From Lithobates sylvaticus (Eukaryota > Chordata > Amphibia > Anura > Ranidae): 64,000 nt of DNA. A program made the translations under genes and the position numbers. Below the pieces are notes generated by a model. The model was not told where the DNA came from. It worked only from the letters and a program-made list of their open reading frames with translations, and did no database searches. The DNA lies in the NCBI GenBank assembly GCA_028564925.1, contig CM053031.1:93150273-93214272 (forward strand). The letters are read 5' to 3'. Shown here piece by piece: positions 57,642 to 64,000 of this stretch (position 1 is the stretch's first letter; every line of letters begins with the position of its first letter).

Positions 57642-58965
57642 GACCCAAGCCCAGTCCATGAACAGGGCGAGGAGGAGTTCATGGAGCAAGAATTGGTTGC
57701 TCCAGCTTGACCAATTCTCGCACATGCCTTTGCTTTGTGAGATCCGGGAGAACAATCCTGATGATTTCAGAAATTATCTCAGGATGATGGACCCCGTTTT
57801 TCACCGTCTGTTGGCTTTCCTGTCCCCTTATATCAGCAGGCAGGATACCTGCATGCGGCAAGCCATCACTCCGGAGCAGAGGCTAGTTGCCATGTTGCGG
57901 TACTTGGCGACTGGGAGAAGTTTTCAGGACCTCAATTTCTCGACAGGCATCTCCCCCCAGGATCTGGGGATCATTATTCCAGAGACCTGTTCTGCCATAA
58001 TTCAGGTCCTGCAGAAGGACTATATGAAGGTAAGTTTTCTCCTTTAACATCACATTCTATGTATTTAATGTTTGCTAATGTATTGTATTTCTTTCATCAT
58101 TCCCTAATTACCATGATTGTAATATGCTGTGCCCCTTTATCCTCATGCATGCTGGAAGCTTTTAAATTTCCTTTTTTGTCCTTCATGCATATTTGCCTTC
58201 ACTAACCTCCCCAGCATGCTCTTCTGTGCCCATATACACCTATAGCCTAGTCACTTAGCAATGTATTTTGTCAGCTCCATAGTAGTGCTTTCCCCTAAAC
58301 ACCCTCTAAAATGTGTCCAAATGTTATGTGTGTCCTTAAATTCATGCAGAGTGCCAGAGGCTTTTTTTTTTGGTGTCCCAAACTCATTTGGAACCCCCCC
58401 CCCCCAACCGCTAAGTCAGCTGATAACAATCCTCTATCTGCTGACTTTGCCAACCCATACACACTATACCTACCTTTTGTGGTCAGATTTTATGGATGAA
58501 TTCAGCAAAGCATGTAGTGCAAGGGCCTGCCTGAATACTTTTAAATGATACTGTTTAAAGTTTTTTTTCTCCTATTATTATCTTGATAGGTAATAGCAGA
58601 ATGTAAAAACATGCTTCAATTTGTTCAGTGTGTATTTTTTTTGTTTTTATTATGACACTTCTTACCTGTCCAGTGGGCTGCCAATAGTGTAAGTAAGGGG
58701 GGGCTGGCCAAAGTTAACACACATTATTTATGCATTCAGCTCTCAATGTAGTGGAGAGGGTTTCCTGTCCGAAACACCCCCCCCTAAAGTGTTGCAATGG
58801 GCCATCAGATGGGGTGAGGAATCTGATAAGTGGACCTTATACTTTTGTCTTTAAATACTCATTTCAAAAAATATTATACTTATCTTGGCCAAAAATGTTT
58901 GTGTCTAATCTAGTTGCAATGTTGATGTGCAAAATTACAAAAAAAAAAATCTTGTTTGACTCCAC

Positions 58966-59230
58966 AGTTTCCTTCAACGCCACAGGAATGGCAGACTGTG
59001 ACCTCCCACAGGGTATAATAGTATAGTGATGTGGGCGGTGGTGTCAGCTACCTACGAGTTCCTGTATGTGGACGTGGGGGAAAAAATGGCCGGATGTCGG
59101 ATGGTGGAGTGATCTCTGAGACATAGTTCTACTGGCGTCTCAAGAGTGGCAGCTTGGGCTTGCCACCTCCAGAGGAGAATGTGGAAGGACTCCCCTTCGA
59201 TGCTAGATAGTTTTATGTGTTTCAGATTTT
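58966..59230 (+). pseudogene. Harbinger transposase, exon 2 remnant
   Basis: After an acceptor-like 'ctccacag' the sequence reads FPSTPQEWQTV, the TPxEW block that opens the Harbinger nuclease domain. The next part is deleted (the GAIDGKH block with the first Asp is missing). It resumes with YEFLYVDVG, then pieces of KNGRMSDGGV, FYWRLKSGSLGLPPPEENVE and LPFD in shifting frames. Full family members need about 200 more residues here, so nuclease activity is lost. Confidence 0.85.
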
Positions 59231-59257
59231 CCATAAAACATCAATGATGATGAGGAT

Positions 59258-60439
59258 CTAGGCACTTTCACTGGTAAAATGAGATTCTTCTTCCACAACA
59301 TCCACATCACCTACAAATAAACAAAAAAAACACACCATGTATTATAAAAATGCAGGCATCCATATATTACCTGAAGCTGTGGTCTCAGACACTCACCTGT
59401 TGGGGTGACAATTTTGCCAATTTCAACAACCTCTCCTTCCTCCTCTGCTTCTGGTGTTGGTATTTCCCCTTCTTTGGGAGGTGTGGGGTCCCTGGTGTCC
59501 TCAGACGTCCCATTTCTTCTCTACCATATGAGAATGTAAAAAAGGAATACTTAGCACACTGATATTTGAGGGCAGAAATATGAATATGAAACATTTCTTG
59601 GAAGTGTCGTACAATTGTCTTTTTTTGCAGAGTTCAAAGCTGAAAACATTATTTTTGAATTTTTCTAAAGCTGGAATACTTACCTATTTTGTGCAAGTTT
59701 CACATATGGAGACACCCCTATAGTATCCACTGGAGCACGTGTGTGGGACACCCTAATAAAAAGGGTGTTCTGGTGTCCCACACTAGTGCTCCTGAGGCCA
59801 GATGTGTAAACAGCTACTGAGTGTCCTCTCCTTTACACTGAATCAAGTTTGCATTTCATTCTAGTTACAAACCCCTCTAGACAACAAACTTCCTTTGACT
59901 AGAAATAGGGCTGAACAAATGTAGTTAACTTTAACTTCACAAAACATCATATTTTAAGTGGGCGAACGAACAATGTTTACTATGAACGATTGAACCCATG
60001 AACATGAAAGTGGCCATTTTAAACTGTACAACACTAAAGAAAAGCACATGGAGCAGTATGCAAGTAATAATAATAATATGAACATACGACAAATACTTAC
60101 TTTTTAGAAGAACTCGCTTGATCTTTCTGTACTGATCATGCTCCCTCAGTTCCAGGTCGACCAGCGTTTCCTCAGTTGATCCTTGGATCGTTGTACCCCA
60201 AAATTCTTCTGCAGACTCTTCACAACTTTTGTCATGATCTTGGCCTTTCTCACATTTGGGTTTGGGAAAGGTCCATACTTCCCATCATAGTCGTTCCTCT
60301 TCAATATGTCCACCATCTCTACAAAGGACATATTTGAGGCCTTAAATCTTCTCCTCCAGGATCGCGACATTTCTGCCTCCGGCCTTTCGTCGTCCTCCTC
60401 GCTGCGGAAATTAGCATGCACCTGCTGTGTCTCTGCCAT
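59258..60439 (-). pseudogene. Myb/SANT-like accessory gene of the Harbinger element
   Basis: Probable exons on the - strand: 60439-60101, about 59739-59686, 59518-59397, 59310-59258. Exon 1 begins MAETQQVHANFRSEEDDERP and has a Myb-like trihelix region (SWRRRFKASNMSFVEMVDIL, DGKYGPFPNPNVRKAKIMTK, RSKDQLRKRW). A one-base deletion after KRWS moves the frame. The downstream part reads DLELREHDQYRKIKRVLL, so the match resumes. Later exons carry VSHTRAPVDTIGVSPYVKLA, an acidic stretch (PTPEAEEEGEVVEIGKIV) and the end GDVDVVEEESHFTSESA with TAG. In other Harbinger elements a Myb-like partner brings the transposase to the nucleus and the DNA ends. The exon 1-2 junction is uncertain. Confidence 0.78.
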
Positions 60440-60738
60440 GTGCTCTCCCCATTGCGCCGAAAGAGAAGGGGCGGGGAATAGACTAGAAATAAACGCCAGG
60501 GGCGGGCGGAGTTTCACGCATGCGCAGTGTATATAAAACGTAACACGCCTGCGTCGTACGTATGATCTGTGAGTGGAGGACGGAGTATCGGAAGCGACGA
60601 TCGTTAGAACGAAGGTACAATTTAAACTTGGAATATCAGTGGCCTATACTGCTTATAGATTGAGGCCTATATTGGGTCAAGATTAGGAGAGTTTAACCTG
60701 ACATTAGAGTTTGTCTTGTGTTGTGTCTTGCAGAGAAA
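60440..60738. promoter_or_regulatory. Shared divergent promoter region of the Harbinger element
   Basis: About 300 bp separate the starts of the Myb-like (-) and MADF (+) genes. It has GC boxes (ggggcgggg, ggggcgggcgg), the palindrome gcatgcgca and a TATA box TATAAAA at 60532-60538 facing the MADF gene. A 5' intron of the MADF transcript probably ends at 'tgtgtcttgcag' (60722-60733). Confidence 0.65.
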
Positions 60739-61933
60739 ATGGATGGGTTCGAGGACCACAATTTTCTTCCTACTTTCATAGATAAGTACAGGGAGCTGCC
60801 CTGTCTATGGCAGGTGAAATACCCCCATTATAACAACAAATTAAAGAGGCAGGCAGCGCTGCAGAAACTGCTGCAGTTGGTGAAGCCGGTGGTCCCCACG
60901 GCAGACATCCCCTATTTAAAAGCCAAAATTGGTGGCCTGAGGAGTACATATCTGAGGGAGTGCAAGAAGGTCCAGGATTCCCAGAGATCTGGAGCTGCAG
61001 CAGATGACATTTATGTCCCCAGGCTGTGGTACTATGAGAGACTGCATTTTCTGTTAGACCAGACTGAGGTCAGGAAATCCCTCTCAACCCTACCTTCCAC
61101 GCTTCATTCCACCCCAGCTGAGGCTTCCGATGCCCACCCTGGGACTTCCAGCCAGGAAGAAGTGGAGCCCAGCTTGAGCCAGGTATAGTATTGTTCTACA
61201 TATTTTTAAAGTTAAAGAGAATGAGGTTAACTAGATGTGATTATTGATCACTAATTGCTGATTTAATAAAGTGTTTTACATATCAATAGACAGTAGTAGC
61301 CAAAAATAATTGGGACAAGAATGAAAAATGCTGGGCACAGAAGGATAGTCTTTTCTATTTGTTAACATTCAATTTGCAACAGTCATGAGCTGTAAATTGT
61401 GTGCGATTGATGAACCAAAAACTAAAAGTATGTCCCTTTTTCATACACAGGAAGACCTCAGCCAGGAGGAGGCCGTGGAATGTGGCAGCGAGGAGGTGGC
61501 TGTGGAATGTGGCAGTCAGAAGGAGGCAGGGGTTAGTGGCAGCCAGGAGGTGGGCAGGCCTAGGAGCCTCACAGAACCCCAGGTGCCTCCCCTCCGCCTT
61601 CCAATTAAAAGGCCCAGAAAGGGGAAGAAGGTGGAGGAGTCAGAGCTAAGGCTGATTGGGGAGGCTTCTGCTGCCCTCAAAATAACCCCCACTCATCAAG
61701 AGGCCTTTGCCTCCTTGGCTGCTTGCAGACTGGAGAAAATGGGGGAGGGGCAGAGCCTCATGTGTGAGGAACTAATTTACCTCACACGAAACAAGGGGTT
61801 GAGGGGCAAAATCCCCCAAAAAACCCACCTGTGTGAGTTGGACCATCCTCCTCCTCGTCCTCCTCCTCCTTCTGCCACACCTCCAACACCACAGCCACAG
61901 CCTGGAAGGAAGCGTGGAAGAAAGACTAGATAG
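60739..61933 (+). CDS. MADF-domain protein of the Harbinger element, two coding exons
   Basis: Exon 60739-61182 and exon 61451-61933. The donor (cag/gtatag) and acceptor (tttttcatacacag) join in phase 0, giving 308 residues. The ATG at 60739 was chosen because an acceptor lies five bases upstream. The first 115 residues are a MADF domain (FIDKYRELPCLWQVKYPHYN, AALQKLLQLVKP, KIGGLRSTYLRECKKVQ, DDIYVPRLWYYERLHFLLDQ), a Myb/SANT-related DNA-binding fold. The middle is acidic with EE(A/V)VECGS(E/Q) repeats. The tail is Pro-rich and ends basic (GRKRGRKTR), like a nuclear signal. No stop or frameshift seen. It may help the transposase bind DNA, or regulate the element. Role inferred only. Confidence 0.87.
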
Positions 61934-62166
61934 CGATGGCCTGGGTTCAGTCTGGTCTGACAAAAGATGCAGGCTCTTGTATGACCACAGCCTGGGGACA
62001 TAGATGTCATCTGCTGCTGTTCCTGATCTCTTGGACTTCTGGACCAGATTGTACTCCCTTATATATGGACTCCTCAGGCCACCAATTTTACCTTTAAAAT
62101 AGTTGATGTCTGCCCTGGGGGCCAAAGGCTTCGCCAATTTCAGCAATTTCTCCAGCGTTGCCTTCC
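61903..62166 (-). pseudogene. Inverted, diverged copy of the MADF exon
   Basis: On the - strand the sequence encodes LEKLLKLAKPLAPRADINYF, KIGGLRSPYIREYNLVQKSK, then DDIYVPRLWSYKSLHLLSDQ, clearly the same domain as 60846-61100 but changed at many positions. It starts only from the second helix and has no start codon, so it is a fragment. Its end overlaps the last codons of the MADF CDS on the other strand. A poly(A)-like signal 'aataaag' follows on the + strand at about 62189. Confidence 0.88.
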
Positions 62167-62169
62167 TCT

Positions 62170-62640
62170 TTATTTGGTTATGACCCCTAATAAAGTTTTT
62201 TTTGTTAAAGAAATACTTGTCTATGTGTTTTACTTAAAAAAGGACAGTTTATTTGGGAGTAGGCAGGTACATTTCAAAAATACAAAGTCAAATTAATAAG
62301 GGACACCAATACCAAACAACCTCCTCGAGATTATAAAATACAAGATAATAATGGTGTTGCAGTAAGTTGACACACAAAACACACAGAAAAATTATGGAGA
62401 TCACCAAAAAAAAAAAAAAAAAAGGAGATCTTGATTAAAAAAACAACCACAAAATTAAAAAAATAAAATAAAACATAAAAGTCAAAAATGATTCGGGAGA
62501 TCTGACAAATAAAAATATTCTATTCATGAAATCAGGTGAAAGAATAAAGAAAGAAGTTTGTGAGAAGTCTGTGTGAATATGAGCAGAAAAACATCATTCT
62601 TCTAGCATTATAAAAGAGAATGCGCTGCATTAAACAATTT
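62170..62640. other. AT-rich 3' part of the Harbinger element
   Basis: Contains the likely poly(A) signal of the MADF gene (aataaa about 62189), A-rich runs, and no gene. From about 62640 the terminal region shared with the MITEs begins. Confidence 0.5.
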
Positions 62641-63049
62641 TTAACATTGCAGCGTGACGAATGTGCTATATCCATTATGAACGCTAGTTTTACCAGACCG
62701 AGTGCTTCAGTCTCATAATTTATTCTGAGCATGCGTGGCACTTTGTGCGTCGGACTTGTCTACACACAATTAGAATTTACGCTATCAGATTTTGTTCTCG
62801 GAAAATTTGAGATCCAGCTTTCATCCAGCTCTAAAACTTTGTGCGCCGGAAATTCAGACGGAAAAAGTCAGATGGAGCCCACACACATCATATTTTCCAA
62901 CAACGTGATCTGATCACACATTTTCCATCGGAAATTTTCCGACCATGTGTACGGGGCATTATACTGGTAGGGGTATATGGGCGTGTGGATTTTTGATCAG
63001 AGGGGAGATTTTGGGGGTGGTAAGACCATTTGTGTAAGAAGGGCGGTTT

Positions 63050-63560
63050 GGGGGGGATTTATGCTGAAAGGGGGGAAATGAGGGTGATGATTTGTGCTGA
63101 AAGGGGGTAAATGAGGGTGATGGTTTGTTCTGAGAGGGGGGATTTGTGCTGAAAGGGGGAATATGAGGGTGATGATTTGTGCTGAGAGGGGGTATATGAG
63201 GGTGATGATCTGTTCTGAGAGGGGGGGATTTGTGCTGAAAGGGGGAATATGAAGATGATGATTTGTGCTGAGAGGGGGGAATAGTGCTGAAAGGGGGGTA
63301 TGAGGGTGATGATTTGTGCTGAAAGGGGATATATGAGGGTGATGATTTGTGCTGGGAGGGGGGATTTGTGTTGAAATGGGGAATATGAGGGTGATGATAT
63401 GTGCTGAGAGGGGTATTTGTGCTGTAAGGGGATATATGAGGATGATGATTTGTGCTGAGAGGGGGGGTTTGTGCTGAAAGGGGGAATCTGAGGGTGATGA
63501 TATGTGCTGAGAGGGAGTGTTTGTACTGGAAGTGGGGCATATGGGGGGGGGTGAGGATTT
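63050..63560. repeat. Degenerate tandem repeat in the outer hAT element
   Basis: About 12 variable units of 'gatttgtgctgaaaggggg' followed by 'atatgagggtgatgat'. Long Pro/Ser/His-rich open frames on the - strand are a by-product. Confidence 0.9.
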
Positions 63561-63731
63561 TTGCTGAGTGGGGGGATGGGGAAAGGAGAAAGAGGAATTG
63601 CGCTGGGAGGGGGTATATGGGGGTGAGGGTCACTCCGCACATAGTTCTTTAAACAATGGGGAGGAGGAGAGGTGACACCATGTTTTACCGCACCAGGTGA
63701 TACCAATCCTAGTGACGCCACTGGCCGCATG

Positions 63732-64000
63732 GCAGTATTCCAACATGATAATGACCCCAAACACACTGCCAAGATGACCACTGCCTTGCTAAAGAAGCTG
63801 AGGGTAAAGGTGATGGACTGGCCAAGCTTGTCTCCAGACCTAAACCCTTGTGAGCATCTGTGGGGCATCTTCAAATGGGAGGTGGAGGAGCGCAAGGTCT
63901 CTAACATCCACCAGCTCCGTGATGTCATCATGGAGGAGTGGAAGAGGACTCCAGTGGCAACCTGTGAAGCTCTGGTGAACTCCATGCCCAAGAGGGTTAA
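63732..64000 (+). pseudogene. Tc1 transposase, C-terminal part (continues past window)
   Basis: Encodes [20 protein letters not shown] (second Asp block), then WPSLSPDLNPCEHLWGIFKW (Glu block), then KVSNIHQLRDVIMEEW and ALVNSMPKRV. The family usually has NPIEHLW, here NPCEHLW. It is the direct continuation of 54307-55008 across the hAT insertion. Confidence 0.92.

Larger units (their letters stand above)
56102..58029 (+). pseudogene. Harbinger transposase, exon 1, split by a hAT insertion
   Basis: ATG at 56102 (MLRVRTRRKVRAVQGLGVG). The frame is interrupted at 56178 by a hAT element and resumes at 57650. The two parts, without the insert and one duplicate, are 456 bases (152 codons) and end phase 0 at a good donor (aag/gtaagt, 58029/58030). 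The resumed part has WSKNWLLQLDQF, NPDDFRNYLRMMDPVFHRLL and ITPEQRLVAMLRYLATGRSF, the conserved N-terminal block of PIF/Harbinger nucleases (HARBI1 kin). FSTGISPQDLGIIIPETCSA follows. These steps precede the DDE nuclease, which should lie on the next exon. Confidence 0.9.
55613..62960. mobile_element. Three-gene Harbinger (PIF/Harbinger) transposon, 7.3 kb
   Basis: Ends 'taatgcctcatacacacaat' and 'ccatgtgtacggggcatta' are inverted and match the MITEs in this window. Short TA-containing border. Contents: transposase gene (+, 56102 to about 59230), Myb/SANT-like gene (-, 60439 to 59258) and MADF gene (+, 60739-61933). The first two converge and the last two diverge. An inner hAT element (56178-57641) splits the transposase exon. 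The transposase second exon is decayed, but the MADF gene is open throughout, so the element is dead for transposase yet not very old. Confidence 0.92.
55009..63723. mobile_element. hAT element that carries the Harbinger insertion
   Basis: Ends 'cagtggcattgctatg' (left) and 'cctagtgacgccactg' (right) are inverted. Flanking 8-bp duplication: gccgcagg at 55001-55008 and gccgcatg at 63724-63731, one mismatch. Its own sequence is 55009-55612 plus 62961-63723, about 1.4 kb without a transposase, so it was non-autonomous. The right part has a tandem repeat. Confidence 0.9.
53933..64000 (+). mobile_element. Tc1 transposon split by an 8.7-kb hAT insertion, runs off the window
   Basis: Starts 'cagtatctcacaaaagtgag', a well-known vertebrate Tc1 terminus, repeated inward at about 54120 (aaaagtgagtacacccctaa). 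The transposase reads 54307-54930, continues in non-open form to 55008, is cut by the hAT element 55009-63723, then resumes at 63732 and reaches the window end. The far terminus lies beyond 64000. Confidence 0.95.

Noticed and set aside
62959-63991. His/Pro/Ser-rich 227- and 310-codon open frames on the - strand
   Set aside because: They run through the degenerate tandem repeat at 63050-63560 and shadow the Tc1 transposase on the + strand.

Overview
The window reads as vertebrate nuclear DNA, most likely from a frog (true-frog type). Two host genes can be recognised. One is the last coding exon of PRLH (prolactin-releasing peptide) on the + strand at 10664-10830. The other is a complete five-exon RAB17-like small GTPase on the - strand at 36270-16118. 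They lie tail to tail, in the same order and orientation as PRLH-RAB17 in human 2q37.3. Assignment to frog is an inference: intron-rich vertebrate genes embedded in dense Tc1, hAT, Harbinger and TTAA-target repeats. No bacterial, organellar, rRNA, tRNA or CRISPR feature was seen.

Layout: 1-10660 is non-coding with repeats (a 41-nt palindrome, a Harbinger-type MITE, a foldback element, a broken Tc1 copy). 10664-11005 holds the PRLH terminal exon and poly(A) signal. 11377-15253 carries several MITEs and a minisatellite-bearing element. 16118-36270 is RAB17, whose four introns carry two more Tc1 copies, a 3-kb TTAA element with a 353-bp satellite, a TTAA element nested inside another MITE, and a 4.2-kb tyrosine-recombinase (YR) element with a long open SAP-recombinase frame. 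36750-53900 is repeats only, including a broken BED-finger hAT transposon (about 41.8-46.8 kb).

53933-64000 is a four-deep nest: a Tc1 element, split by a hAT element (8-bp target duplication with one mismatch), which holds a 7.3-kb Harbinger element, whose transposase exon is split by another hAT element (perfect 8-bp duplication). The Harbinger element carries three genes: a DDE transposase (broken), a Myb/SANT-like gene on the opposite strand (one probable frameshift), and a MADF-domain gene that looks intact. The last two diverge from a shared promoter region. Its termini match the many 0.4-kb MITEs in this window, so it looks like a relative of their parent element.

The best candidates for something undescribed are the compact SAP-recombinase element with split direct repeats and no visible reverse transcriptase (28401-32568), and the three-gene Harbinger element with an inverted MADF copy at the 3' end of its MADF gene.
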